This document shows positions 48,747-61,400 of a stretch of DNA of 64,000 nucleotides, in pieces (the first letter of the stretch is position 1; the number at the start of each line of letters is the position of its first letter). Source of the DNA: Brachionus manjavacas. Lineage: Eukaryota; Rotifera; Eurotatoria; Ploima; Brachionidae. Position numbers and translations under genes: made by a program. The stretch is taken from positions 3,579,501 to 3,643,500 of the forward strand of contig JAHQIY010000005.1 of assembly GCA_019054805.1 (NCBI GenBank). Direction: 5' to 3'. A model generated the notes under the pieces. That model was given only the letters and a program-made list of their open reading frames with translations. It made no database searches and was not told where the DNA came from.

Positions 48747-49832
48747 ATGTCTGAAGAAGCAAAGGGTCAAAAATTTCTCGAAGAAGCCGAAAAAAAACTT
48801 AAGTCATCAGGCTCGCTAATGAGCTCTATTTTCGGGTAATTCAAGCTAACTCAATTTTTTCATTTTTAAATAAATTTTCTACAGCTCGAGCTCTTCTAAA
48901 TTAGACGATGCATCGGAGCTTTATCATAAAGCAGGCAATTGCTTCAAAATGGCAAAAAGCTGGACAGCTGCAGGAAACGCATTTTGCCAAGCCGCAGAAA
49001 TTCAGCTAAAACAAAATACTAAACATGAAGCAGCTACTTTGTTCAATGAAGCAGCCAATGCTTACAAAAAAGCTGATCCACAGGAAGCCCTCAACTGCTT
49101 GCTGAAGTCTTGTGATATCTACATAGATATGGGCAGATTGGTAATGGCCGCTAAGCAATACCAAATTATTGCTGAATTATATGAAACAGATATAGTTGAT
49201 ATTCCAAATGCTATTACCTATTATGAAAAAGCCGCTGATTTATTTAAAACTGAGGAAAATAACGCGTACGGATTTAGATTTGATTTTTTTAATTTATCTA
49301 ATATAAATATTTAAGATCGGCTAATAAATGCTTGCTTAAAGTTGCACAGTTTTCAGCTCAGCTAGAAAAATACACCAGAGCAATTGAAATATATGAACAA
49401 GTATTAGATTTAAATCAACATTTGGGTCTAAAATCTATTTATTGAAATTGCTTAAGATTGGAACTTCTAGTATAGATAATCCTTTGCTAAAATATGGCGC
49501 TAGGGATCACTTCTTCCGAGCCGGATTATGTCATCTATGCATTGATCACCTTAACTGTTCTCAAGCAATTGAACGATATCAATCAATATTGGCATCGTTC
49601 GCTGACTCCAGGGAGTACAATTTTCTAAAAGTAAAATTTACTTGTTTAAGCTTAAATAGTTGTTTTTAATCATTTTAAAAAGCAATTGGTTCAGACAGTC
49701 GAAGAGAACAATTTGGACAATTTTACCAACACAGTAAAAGACTACGACAATTTGTCCAGATTGGACAACTGGTGTACTAGTCTTCTCTTAAAAGTTAAAA
49801 AATCGCTCAATGAAGAGCCAGACTTGAGATGA
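48747..49832 (+). CDS. NAPA: Alpha-SNAP, NSF attachment protein
   Basis: Five exons, 48747-48835, 48885-49265, 49316-49400, 49457-49630 and 49683-49832, give 292 residues (human 295). Introns are 49-56 nt. The all-helical TPR-like solenoid is conserved throughout: [60 protein letters not shown] and the C-terminal EEPDLR. The protein binds cis-SNARE bundles and recruits the ATPase NSF, whose activation requires the penultimate leucine seen here. Short introns carry the stop codons that break the open frame. Together with NBAS in this window it belongs to membrane-fusion machinery, but their proximity is probably chance. Confidence 0.96.
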
Positions 49833-50794
49833 GTTCAGTTGTGCCATTCTAACTGGGCTTTGATCTTAGTCAGATTAAGTCAAAAGAAATAATTTAAATT
49901 AATGTATTTTAAAATTTTTAATTTTATTTAAGGTTTCTTATTCATGAAATAAAACGATTTCTTTAATTATCAAGTGATTCTTATCAGATTTTTTTCATCC
50001 TTCACTAATTTAACCTTTAGTTTTTCTAATAAATCTAGTCTATTAGTTTTTAAAATTTTTTATTGAATATTTTAAAATAAAATAGCTTAACTAATAAAAA
50101 AAAAATTCTAAGTTCAAAATTGGAAATTAATTCAATTTAATAATATTCTTTAACTTGCTAGAATTGGTCTGAAAATTTTAACAATTAGATTTTCTCGCCA
50201 AATTCAAATTTGGTCGCATGCTCATCATATTAAGGGTTTAAACTCATCTAAATTATCTGATATGGACTCTTTTGTTTAGGGATTGTTTAATTTTGTATTA
50301 AGCAAGATTTTACTTAAAGTATGCTTTGTATAGTAAAGACATGATTTGGAAAAATTAATTTAAATTTAAGTTTTTGTAACCTAAAAAAGATGAGAATCTT
50401 ATTAAGAATTAAGAGACTATTTTTTATAGAAAATTATTTTAAATAAACATAATTGAATCTAGAGTGTAGTAGGTTTTGTAGACAATGCTTGATTGATTTG
50501 AAATTTAAACAAATATAAAACAAATTGCCTTTTTTAATCCTACAGGTCTTTTGTAAAAATTGAACTGAACTGGAATTAATTATTTGTCCGATTTTAAAGT
50601 CCAGAAATTTTTGAGAAAAATAGCCGCAAGTTACTTTTTTTTTGAAACCAAAAAGGTAGTTTCTAGTAAAAAACAATGTCTTTTTTTTTATTTTAAAGTC
50701 TTTACTAATTTATTCTATTTTAATTAAACATAACTAATTTTTTGTATTTTTATTCAATAAAATCGAAAAATCATTTTATTTCAAAATTTTTATT
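49833..50794. other. Convergent 3' flanks of alpha-SNAP and NAA20
   Basis: About 1 kb between two converging genes. An AATAAA signal follows the alpha-SNAP stop near 49948. A minus-strand 80-codon frame at 50434-50676 shows no homology. Nothing else was seen. Confidence 0.45.
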
Positions 50795-51572
50795 TTAATC
50801 AAGTTCGTCTGCTGTGACAGGATGAGGCAATGGTATGATTGATTTTTTTTCCAAGTCTCTAGGCATTGCTTTTCGCATGTCTTGAAGTAAAATTTTGTAA
50901 AAATAAGTTAAAATCAAAAATGTCTTAAATTACCAAAAGCATCTTCATCATTTTCTCCAGTATAATAATCTAAAACTCGTCTATAGACTGTGTAGCCAAA
51001 TTTTGTATACATATCAAAAGCTATCTTGTTTGAAACGCGAACAAAAAGATCACAGAACCAAGAATTTTTTCTTTAAAAGTTTTCAAACTAATGACTATTA
51101 TAAATTTAATTTAATCTTTACATTTCAGATATTTTTTCAAATTCATTCATCAACAATCTGGACACTCCTTGTCTTCTAAATTCAGGAGCTACAGATAAGC
51201 AAGTGACGTGTCCATGCCAGTTTTCTTTATTGCCTTCGACTTTTGCCATAACTGAGAAGCTTTTGTTTAAAAAACTTGTTAAATTATTCACCAAACATTA
51301 CTATAGCCTTTGAACCGACCAGATATCGTCTCGTTTACCTGAAACATCTCAGGCCATTTTGTTAGATATTGAAGATAAAAAGGCAGGCCAAACTTATGCA
51401 ATGGTTTAAAAAAAATCATATTAAGTGATTTTTAAATTACATTTTCTGTCAATGGGTCAAGATTACTTTAAAAAATGAGTTAAAATTTCATTTAAGTTTC
51501 CTTTTACTGATTAACTTACACATTATTTATTTTTAGCAAGTCGAAGCAAGTGAACTCTCTGGTAATAGACAT
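50795..51572 (-). CDS. NAA20: NAA20, catalytic subunit of N-terminal acetyltransferase NatB
   Basis: Six exons, 51520-51572, 51441-51465, 51302-51392, 51122-51251, 50934-51070 and 50795-50880, splice in phase to 173 residues (human 178). The GNAT fold is complete: MSITREFTCFDLLKINNVNL, PFYLQYLTKWPEMFQV, the acetyl-CoA loop RRQGVSRLL, DLFVRVSN and the invariant tail KKSIIPLPHPVTADELD. NatB acetylates nascent proteins starting Met-Asp, Met-Glu or Met-Asn, working on the ribosome with NAA25. Exon 2 is a microexon of only 25 nt, encoding NLDPLTEN. Without it the frame is lost and a central conserved block is missing. Confidence 0.93.
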
Positions 51573-52578
51573 GGTTCTATCTAAAAGACAATTGCAATTA
51601 AATTTAAAAATTTTCTTCTCTGAAAGAAAATAATTTCTTTTATTTTTTCAAATTAGTCTCAAACATATTTGCATATTTAATTTGACAATATTTTAGCGCT
51701 TTAATCATAAGCATTTTAGACTTTGATGAAACTTTTAAAAAATAAGAAAAACAAATTTTAAAATTTATTATTAAGCCTTTGGATATAAATAAATACAAAA
51801 TCAATTTAAGGCTATCTTGATTAAAGGATTTCATTCAAGCTTGAATACATTAAAAGGTATTTTGGTTAAAAAAACTTAATCGTTAGAATGATTTTTCTCT
51901 ATTTGATTTGTTTGTTTTTACCCATTGTACAGTACTTGTTAGGATAAAAGTTAAATAGTTTTTTTTTCAACATCTCAAGCGATTTGATTTAATTAATCGA
52001 AAATTTCATTAAATAAACAAAATTTCAACTCAAATTTGTATTATTGTGTTATCTTAGTATTTAAGATTGAATTTCACAGAGTTTCAATTGGTGTTAGAAG
52101 AGCTGAATTTTGTTTTCGATTGGCCGTGTTCTGTTTTATCTATTTTTATTTTTTTCCAAATATATTCTATTCATACTAATTGAGTAATTTAAAGTGTAAC
52201 GTGATCTTCACTGCACATTTTTCAATTAATTAATGATAAAAATAATGAACAAAATCAAAAAAAACGTTTGAGTAGTCAGTCACGAGGGTCTAAATTTAAA
52301 ATTTTTAAAAACCGAGTTTTTTTATTTAAAAATGATTACAAAATTTTCAAATATAAAATTTTCGGAAAAAATTCAACCATATTATTTAAACGCTTTGGGA
52401 TTTAGAAAAATTAAAAATTTGATAAATATATTTACAAAAAAAATTTTATTTTTAGTCTTTGTCAAACGCCTGCATTGGTTTTCAAATAAGTTTCTACTCA
52501 GAGGGCACTTGAAATTAAATTAAACACACTTGCAATTAATTTACACTTTATAATCTCGATTTCTGGACATGCTATTTT
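51573..52578. other. Intergenic region between NAA20 promoter and vestigial-like 3' end
   Basis: About 1 kb of A/T-rich sequence. Short open frames (for example 51640-51834 and 52332-52523) show no homology or codon structure. No gene was recognised. Confidence 0.45.
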
Positions 52579-54112
52579 TTAATACCAAATGGGAGTAGCA
52601 AAATTTTGAGTATTGGCACCAGTGTTGGATGATTCTTTGAAACTTGAACCTGCTCCATTGTTGGCTACATTTGTCTCGATTGGAGAGTTGGTAAACTCAT
52701 ATGCTAGGGAAAAAAGTTAAATTTAGTTTATCAATGGGAAAAACTTCAAAAATACCATATGTTGTATAATTGCTATTTGAAGATTTTCTGCAGTCGGTCT
52801 GTGGGGTGCTTTTTGATAGATCAAAATATTGATGATATTTTCCTTGACAATAGCTGTTTGGACTTGAGTTTGCAGCAGCGGCTGCGGCGTTCAAATATTG
52901 GTTGGCAGCCACCGCTGCCGCTGCAGCCATGCTTTCAGGATTGGGATTTATAGAAAGACCGTGAGTCAAGGGTGTAGAGGAAAGGGATGACAAGGACGAA
53001 GATGAAGATGAGAGACCAGGGGCAGAAATGTTGTATTGGCAAAAATCGCTCTGACCACCGGACTGACTTGGAAAATTACACGGATTTATCACTGCGGCAA
53101 CTGCGGCTTGCAAAAATGACCCGTCTTAAGTAGAAAAATTGTGTGGTAATTTTTAAATTTTATTTAAGTGCCAAAAAAAATTACTTATTTGAGGCTCTTC
53201 TTTGACAGAAGATTTAAGATAACTTTTTGATGATTGTCGATTGCAATTTTCGCTTGTAAAATAGGCCGCATCAGGTGTATCGGGCGGATAGTGACAATTA
53301 GAAAATTGAGCTGTTGAATTAAATTTGTAATAGTTATTGTAGTGTTGGTTCGAGTAGAACGAAGCCATGTCTACCTGAGGTCGATTCCAATATTGGTCAT
53401 GATGATGACTGCCATACTGAGCTGAATTAGTGGGCATTTGGGAGGAACAATTGCTGTAATAAAGCCATGGATCGTAGTTTTGGCATGGACTCTTTGACCA
53501 TGCCTGAGAATCTTTGATTTCTAGAAATTCAGCTTTTGAGCAAGTAGGAGAGCTGTTCTTGCTGTTTTTGGCATTTTTAATGCTAGGCGAAGGTGACGAC
53601 AAGGACAAAGGAGATAGGCTGGCCGAAGATTTTGATGCGCTAGCATTCATGGATTTTTTAAAATGTTCGTCTACAATGCTTGTCAAGTCTCCTTTGTAGT
53701 AAATGTAGAGTATGCACTTGGATGACAATATTTCAGAATAGACTGGTTTTTGGTAATAAGCGTTCTTGGGATTGTAATTAGAAGGCTGATGGGGCTCAGT
53801 CGATTTTCGCTTAATACTTTGAGTTTGTTCTTGATTTGGAATCGTGTAGTTATTTGTTGTTGTTGTTGATGATGATGATGATGATAATGATGATGATTTT
53901 GGCGAATTGCTAAATTGATTGCAAGAATTTGGAATATTTTTCTGAGATTCTTGACTGGAAGAATTTGTAATTAAATTTTGCTGAATATTTGTTGTGAAAT
54001 CGTTTAAAATTAAATTTTTGTCATCAATTATTTGATTAGGAGTATTCGAACAAGTTGTACTAGGCGTATTCTTGCTATTCGCAGAAAGTATTTCTTCGCC
54101 TCGATAAAACAT
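52579..54112 (-). CDS. Vestigial-like (VGLL/Vg) transcription cofactor with TONDU domain
   Basis: Exons 53185-54112, 52756-53124 and 52579-52703 give 473 residues in phase. The TONDU/Vg domain is at about 129-157 (SKCILYIYYKGDLTSIVDEH followed by FKKSM), matching the SKCVLFTYFQGDxxxVVDEHF signature that binds Scalloped/TEAD factors. The rest is low complexity: Ser/Thr/Asn tracts encoded by TGATGATG-type repeats near 53865-53895, poly-Ala in exon 2, and a His/Tyr-rich region. These are typical of Vestigial activation regions. Vestigial directs TEAD to tissue-specific genes such as muscle and appendage targets. Exact VGLL1-4 subtype is uncertain; a single TONDU domain argues against VGLL4. A long non-coding upstream region fits a developmental regulator. 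Confidence 0.88.
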
Positions 54113-57100
54113 TTTTTGTTGAGGATTTTTTGCGTGCTTTCAACAAAATTCCTTTAAAATATTCAGACAATTTGGTTCTTACAAAACATAAAAAACTACT
54201 TAAGAAAAAAAAAAGAATTTTTTTAGCTAAAGTATAAAAATCCTTATGTTCCTTAGTTCGAATGATTTATTAAGCGATTGGGTAAAAAATCATTCTAGCT
54301 GAGTTAGTGAACACAAATCGAAAAATCTTCATCTAAACAAATTCCAATCAATTTGAGTTTAAAAAAAGATAAAAAAAGATATTGAGTTATCTTGTTATTG
54401 TAAGGCGTAGAAAAACAACTAGTCTTAAGAAAAAGCTCGGTATGGTAATAGAAATATGCCAAGAATTCTGATATTTAAAGATAATGCTCGTTGGATTGTT
54501 TATTTATCTTTTTCTCGGATGGCTTTTGACTGGTTTTCGATTTTAAATTCCAAATATTGCTTTAAAATAAAACAAATACTGAAAATTTGAGGAAAATTTA
54601 AAATAAGATTAAAACTTTGGCGATAGGTTTAGGGTTTTATTTTGGAAATATTTTCTTATAAACACAACACTTGAACAATAAAATAAGATAAATTGATGAT
54701 TTTGAGTTTGAAATTTCACAAATAATAAAGTTAAAACAATAAAATTTTTACTTTTTTTTGTATAAATTTAAAAAAAATTATGGTTGACTTCGTATAGTTG
54801 TTGCTAGTTTGGTTTTTGATAGCTAGAGTTGTTAACTTATCAATTGTGTAATTTATTATCTTTTAAAAAAGCAAACTTGCTCTTGAAATAAATTAAATGG
54901 CAAAGAACTCTGTTTCGCTCAAATCACTTTCAGCACTAGCCTCTTCCTAAACATTTATTTTCCCATAATCATCCAACAAACAATATGATGCAAATTTTTT
55001 CATTGAAACTCATATTTTTATCAAGTAAAGCCTATTTTCAATAATTAATCTCTAGATAGAGGATGAATGTAAATAGAGAAGTGTATTTTTATCCTTATGG
55101 TAATTAATATCATTTAGTATAATACTGTAGTCGAGGTTTGCATAGAAATCTATCTCAATACAAGATATAAACCTCCGAGTTACCTAACTATTTAATCTTG
55201 ATTCGCTTTGTTTTTCTATTTGAAGTTTATATTTAAACAAAAAAGAAAATAGCATTTTATAACTTCAAGATTAACTTAATCACTTAGCTTTTTAATACAG
55301 CCTTAGATTTTGTTGAAATAAATCTTAGATAATAACCTAAATAAGGTCATTATAATTTTGGTTTATATAATTTTTCGAGTTTGTTTATCATATATTTTGC
55401 TTGTGACCCTCTAAATCGCTTAAGGTTTTTCCGGAAAAAAACATTGTCATTGAAATTATTTTTCATGACCAAAAAATAATGCAAAATATCCGCTTTTCCT
55501 CTAAATCTTTGGTTTCCGAACATAATATTTCATTTTGAATTTTGCTTGAAATTTGTTTTATTTTTTTGTTTTACTCGTGAAGCAGCATATAGTTTAGTTC
55601 CTTTATTTAAGCATTATTTGCTTTGAATATTCTTTTAGACATTGGGGAAAATATCAATCGAAATAAAAATTTAACATTTTTAAAAAAAGGAAGTTTTTTC
55701 TTTTTGTTATTTTAAAGAAGAATTAATAGAATGATTGAGAATATTGAAAATTTTTTATATTTATTTTAAGTGATTTAAATTAGTGTTTCTTTTTTAAAAA
55801 ATACTTTTAAATTTAAACTATATGTGAAATTTTTCCAATCTATTTTTATGTTTTATTTTTTTCTCAAATTAATTTTTTTCATGGTTAGTCTTTCAATTTT
55901 CACCTTTAATTATTTGTACCATGCTTTTTTGACGCGCTCATCTAATTTTCTAATACCTTTTTAACCGATAGCTCTGATTTTAATTTTGGCAATTAAATCA
56001 AAAAAAATAAAAAAAAGCTCATTATACTATTTTAAAGAATTTATAAATATTATGCCTTTATTTTAATAAATAGGAAGATTTTTTTCTATTTTACATTTTT
56101 CAAAAAATCTTAAAATAAAAGAGTCCAAAAAAGAATTGGTTTTGTTTTGTTAAAAAAAAATCAAACAGAATAATATTAAAAATATCTCTTTAAAAAAATT
56201 TAATCATTTGAAAGTTTTTCAGATTGTCTTTTTTAAAATTGAATTATCTTTTTTGCTGAAATATTGGAAAAAAATTTCATAAGAATTATCGAAAAGATTT
56301 TGTTAAATTTTTAACCAAATAAAGTTCATATTGTTTTTTGATTTTTAAAAAATAAATTAAAGTACAAATCAATGAATCTAATCACTAATTTAGTACATTA
56401 AAGATTTTTTTTTATTTTAAATTTGCAGCACAGACCTTTGTTTATTTTACTAAAAATTTATATTTCATCTGTTGTTTGATATTTCAAAGAAACAGTTCGG
56501 TGAAGTGGTTCAAATAGAATAACGTTGGTTCTTTGAGCACAGCTCAAGTCTCAGTGGGACCACATTTTTCTAAAGAAATTTGGCAAAAAATATTAAAACA
56601 ATTTTGGCTTTTTTTAATTTTAAGATCTATTGAAAAATGTACAGTAGAAAATCTTGCCAAATCTTTATAATTTATTAAGATTTTGGTCGCTTAAAAGATT
56701 CAAAAAAAATTCTATTAAAATTTTTGATAAAAATGTTTAAAAGAGGTTTAAACTTTAAATTATTAAATCTGTCGTTTTTAATTACATTAAATTTAAACAT
56801 TTTTCTGAAACCCCAAAAAAATTTTAAAATCAAACTAAACATAAAATTAATCTGCTTTTTGTATTAATAAAGCTATTTTATAAAAGTCTTTAAAAAATAT
56901 ATAAATAACTATCATTTTAAGAAATGAGTTCTAAAACTACTTCTAAAATTTATATTTTGAATGATTCATTCATGTAATAAGTATAAAGCCAGTATTAAGT
57001 GAGTTAATTGATTAATGAATTAATTGATTTGAAGGATAAAATTTGGTTAAAATAACCTTATTTAAATTTTTTTCTTTCTATTTCTTTAAAAGTAATTTAA

Positions 57101-57493
57101 GAAATAAAAGGTTCTTTTTTTTAAATAGGTACTAGTATAAAATTAAAATTTTTATTTTTAAAATATTTTTTAAATTTTAATAAACTTTTAAATTACATTG
57201 TTATTCATAAAAAAATTCGTAAATAAATTGAGTGACTTATAAAATTATTTTACACTGATTTATAAAATAGTAAGGTCACTAATAATTTAAACTTTTTTTC
57301 AGTACAAAATACAACTTTACATTCCAAATTTGTTTTATTTTTAATATTTCTTTAAATAAATGAAAATAGACTTAATGTTTAGCAAGTTACATCAATTTTT
57401 TTCTAAATTATTAAATTTTTTTATTTAATAAATTTTTTTAAAAAGTTAAGTTTGAAATACCTAAAAATTACTCAAATTTAAAACTTTTTTAAT
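54113..57493. other. Long non-coding region upstream of vestigial-like gene
   Basis: About 3.4 kb without recognisable exons, between the vestigial-like start and the COX11 stop. It is a candidate regulatory region for the developmental gene. A tRNA-like patch is at 56498-56560 (A-box-like CGGTGAAGTGG, B-box-like AGCTCAAGTCT), too degenerate to call a tRNA. Confidence 0.45.
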
Positions 57494-58315
57494 TTAAACT
57501 TTTTGTTGAACCAATTTTTGTAAATTTTGAATATCGTCATCTCCTTTTGACTCAAAGAATGTATATGACAAGCAAATATTATCCACGTATTCTAATTTAG
57601 GATCTTCAGTGTATTGTTCATCAATGTAAAAAAAGACTGGCATATCGACTTCTTCATTTGGATCAAGACGTTGTTCTTCAAAACAAAAACATTGAATTTT
57701 ATTAAAATACAATCCAGCATCAAATGGTAAAATTGAATAAGTTGCTATTCCAATTATTGAGCGATCTGTCATATTTTTAGCTTTAAAAAATGCCAATGCG
57801 GTTTCACCAGGTGCAACCGTGATTTCTTCCTGGCAAGGCTCAAACTTCCATAACAAGTCTGCCGATGTCGAAGCCACAAATTTAACTGTAACTAATCTGT
57901 TTTCTACCTTCTTTAACGAGCTCAGCTTTTTTTTCAATTCTTCAATACCCATCTCCCTAAATTCAGTATTGATATCAATACCTTGACTCTCACAAAATAT
58001 TTTGAATAAAGGAACGGCCGCATATGAAGCGCCAATCATAAATACAAAACCACTCAAAATGTACCACAAGCTATTCTTGGATGATTGATCTGGCTTTTGC
58101 TGAAAATTTCTCAAATCTAATTTAGCCAAATAATTTGAAGTTGAGATTCGATTAATTAATTTTTTTTCTGCTGATAAATTGGAATTTATGGCTGATAAAA
58201 GTTTTTTTCCGTTATTTAAAAATGAAGGAAAACTTTCGGTTTTGAAAAATTTTTTTGCCTCTTTTGTTCGACTAAAGCCAAGCCTCGGCCTCAGAATTTT
58301 AGTCAACAAATTCAT
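57494..58315 (-). CDS. COX11: COX11, copper chaperone for cytochrome c oxidase CuB
   Basis: A 273-residue single-exon protein (human 276). A basic mitochondrial presequence is followed by one membrane span (about 83-103, LWYILSGFVFMIGASYAAVP), then a conserved Cys108 in KIFCES and a beta-barrel domain with the copper-binding pair Cys209-Phe-Cys211 in KIQCFCFEEQ. The C-terminal strand NICLSYTFFES is conserved. COX11 sits in the inner mitochondrial membrane facing the intermembrane space and delivers copper to the CuB site of subunit COX1. Its start lies only 97 bp after the ADAT1 stop codon on the same strand. Confidence 0.96.
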   Translation of the reverse strand: MNLLTKILRPRLGFSRTKEAKKFFKTESFPSFLNNGKKLLSAINSNLSAEKKLINRISTSNYLAKLDLRNFQQKPDQSSKNSLWYILSGFVFMIGASYAAVPLFKIFCESQGIDINTEFREMGIEELKKKLSSLKKVENRLVTVKFVASTSADLLWKFEPCQEEITVAPGETALAFFKAKNMTDRSIIGIATYSILPFDAGLYFNKIQCFCFEEQRLDPNEEVDMPVFFYIDEQYTEDPKLEYVDNICLSYTFFESKGDDDIQNLQKLVQQKV

Positions 58316-58412
58316 TCTGATTTCAAAACAAAAAAATATTAAAAAAGATTATTTAAACTAAATCATATAGGCGGCAATTATTCCGCACTTTAAAATTTAA
58401 AAAAAATTTGAT

Positions 58413-61400
58413 TTATTTTAAGACAAATTTATAATATTTTTGTTGATTTGTTCTAATCCAATCTGAATAAATTTTAAAAAAGTCCTCTTTTGCTTCATTG
58501 TATTCACAAGCGATTTGTTTGGCCTGGGAATAATCTTTTTCAATTAAGCTATCTGACTTTAATTTGCTATAGATTGCTTCGAATCTTGAATAAAAATAAT
58601 ATTTGCATATTGGAGGATAGATTGGTTTTTTTTTCAAATTTTTGACCGATGCACCTTGTAAAAATCCTTTGACCAAAACAAACAACGGCTTTTCACTTAA
58701 ACCATAAGACCAACATACCGCTTGAAAAATATAATTAAATTAAAATAAAATAATCAAGTTTCATTTTATTAAAAAATTACAATTAGGGCATGCTTTTAAA
58801 TCAGAATTCACTTCAGAATCAGCATATTCCGGTAATTTAACTAATTTCGACTCTTTAAAGCATAATTTTGATTGTCCTATCATCGGAATCGTCAATTTAT
58901 AATCAGAGTTTTTACACTTGAAGGCTTTTGATCGATTAATCAAAGCTCTCTCAATGCATTCATTATTAAATGGACATCTTAAAAAACATTTAGCTAATGA
59001 ACAGAATCAACCCTGAATCGAAATTTTTAAAACTAGTCTTTTGTAAAATAAATATCATAAAATTAGAAAGGACCTAAAAATACATTAGACCATTAAGTTT
59101 TATAATTTTTAAAAATCTTTTTTTTTGGAAACTCGAAAATACAATTAGATATAATACAATTAAAGGTGAGTTGAATTTGAATGGATTAGAATAACTTTAG
59201 AAAGTCCATGGACCACACTTAAGATATTCAAAGAGCCAAATGATTTAATGTATTAGTTTGTTTGACTTTATGATATGTTTTAGGCCTTTATAGAAATTCA
59301 AATTTTTTTACACATATTCACAAATTAAAACCTTATTAAAAAACCTTAAATTCTGAAAATTTGAGAAAATTTTGCTATTAAATATCTATTGTTCTAAAAT
59401 TTGGGTCGTTTCTGGGAGGAATTGTAGATTTTAATTAATTTTTAACAATCTTTAAAAAAAATATAATAAGTGACTTTAATGTACTTTCTGAATTCTATTT
59501 AAATAAAATTGAAATTTACTTTGATGAGTTATACTTTCATTACAAAATTTTACCAAAAGATGTGTAATTTTACGTAAAATTATGTAAGAAAAAGTAAGGA
59601 ATGCTGAAATTTTTTATTTTTTCATGATAATATTATTTAAAAATTTCTAGAAAAATCCAATTTTTGTTTTTTTTACCAAAACCCTCATTTTTTCGGGCTT
59701 AAGCATTTTGAAACTAAAATTACGTATTTTGATGTAAGCTTGCATCATTTTTCGTAAAATTTTCAATCCTTACCCACTAATATTCACGAAAAATTACGTC
59801 AGCTTGCTAAAATTACGTAAAATAATGTAATTTAGCTGATTCTGGGCTTTTAATAGAAGCAGTGAATAAAAACCTCATTTTAAAAAATTCAATTCACAGG
59901 TGGTTTATGTCCTATTAATTTACTTTCCGATTACTATCGCGCTGAGGTAAATCGGTTTAGCCAATAAATTGCTCAATAAGGATCCTTGAATTCCAAGTAT
60001 TAACCATTTTGCAATTTTGTCAGAACATGACATTGAAATTGTTGGATCGCCTCGTCCTGGTTTAGTCCTCACAACTCCGGTTGTGTGATAAGACACACCT
60101 TTTTCTTTCGGATCTTGATTTAAACTATTAGGTACACACTTTGCACCAGTTCTATGAATATCATGTTCATCAATCTCAGTTTTAATTCTTTTTAAGCTAT
60201 CTTCAGTCTCTTCTTCTAGTCTTCTTTTTTCACCAAAGGACTTAGGAATTATTGAAGCATCACCACCTAATTTATTTTAATTGTTAAGATAACTGTTTAA
60301 ATTCATAAATTTATAGGCACTCGCAAGGTGTATGAGATGTAAATAGAATAAATTTTATTCCGTCTTTAACATAAAATTTTTTATCTTTGAGAATAAATAT
60401 TTCACTTTGATAATTTTCCGAATTTGTTATTTGGTGCATTTCGTTATAAACATACCTAAAATAATTTAATTGGTATTTTTTTTTACAGATAAATTGATTT
60501 GTACCTTATAAAACATCGTCTAGCTAAAATTTCGGCATGAGAATCATGTACAAAACTGCCTTTTTCAATATAAAGTGAGTATAAATAAATTAATGATAAT
60601 AAAAGTGTTTACCATCAAAAGGAAGTTGCTTTTCGGATAAGCACTTTGAACCAGTCGCAATTGATAATACTCTCAAATTTTTGCTATCTAGAAATACCAG
60701 GAAAAAATTATTGAATAAGTGACAAAGAATATTGTAATTTTCTTTGGAATTTTATTTTTTAAAAGTTCATTAGCATTTTATTCCTTTTTTTCAGAAAAAA
60801 TGCTTATAAAGTGCAAGTAAGCTACTCACTTAAAAAATTATTTTTTTAAATAATTCAAAATTATAGAATTTTAATTACTGATTAACAACATTTATGAGTC
60901 TGACCACTAGATCCTAAGCTGAATTTTAGATCATTTTAGATAAGTTATATTCTTTTGATTTTCGTTTTAAAAAAAAGAGTTAAGATATAAAAAAGAATAA
61001 TCTAGTATTAAGGAATTTTAAAATTTATAACGATCACTTAATTTTTGACATTAAAACCTCCTGTTGATTAATAAAGTAGAGCCGTACAGTTTTTTTTATA
61101 TTGAACACTCACATACCAATTTAAGATAGTTTAAAAAAAATCTAAAAATGATATAATCTAGTTAAAAAGATAAGGGTGTAAATCTTTTTTATTTTTTAAT
61201 AGGCTTGTAACCCAAATCGTCTCAACCGAAAGGGATTAGCACATTTTAAGGATATTCACTTTTTTTTGTTTATCTGATTTATGCTTTTAATTTGAACAAA
61301 TAATTTAATAATTTGATTATTTTTTTGTAAAAATAAATTATTTCTGAATTCCGACATAAATTTTTGCACCATTTTAAAAAATCGAAAACATGTTAAATTT

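Noticed and set aside
53865..53900. GATGAT microsatellite as an independent repeat
   Set aside because: It lies in frame in the vestigial-like exon and encodes Ser/Thr tracts typical of that protein.
56498..56560. tRNA-like segment with A-box-like CGGTGAAGTGG and B-box-like AGCTCAAGTCT
   Set aside because: No acceptor or T stem forms and the B box deviates at key positions; at best a decayed SINE head.
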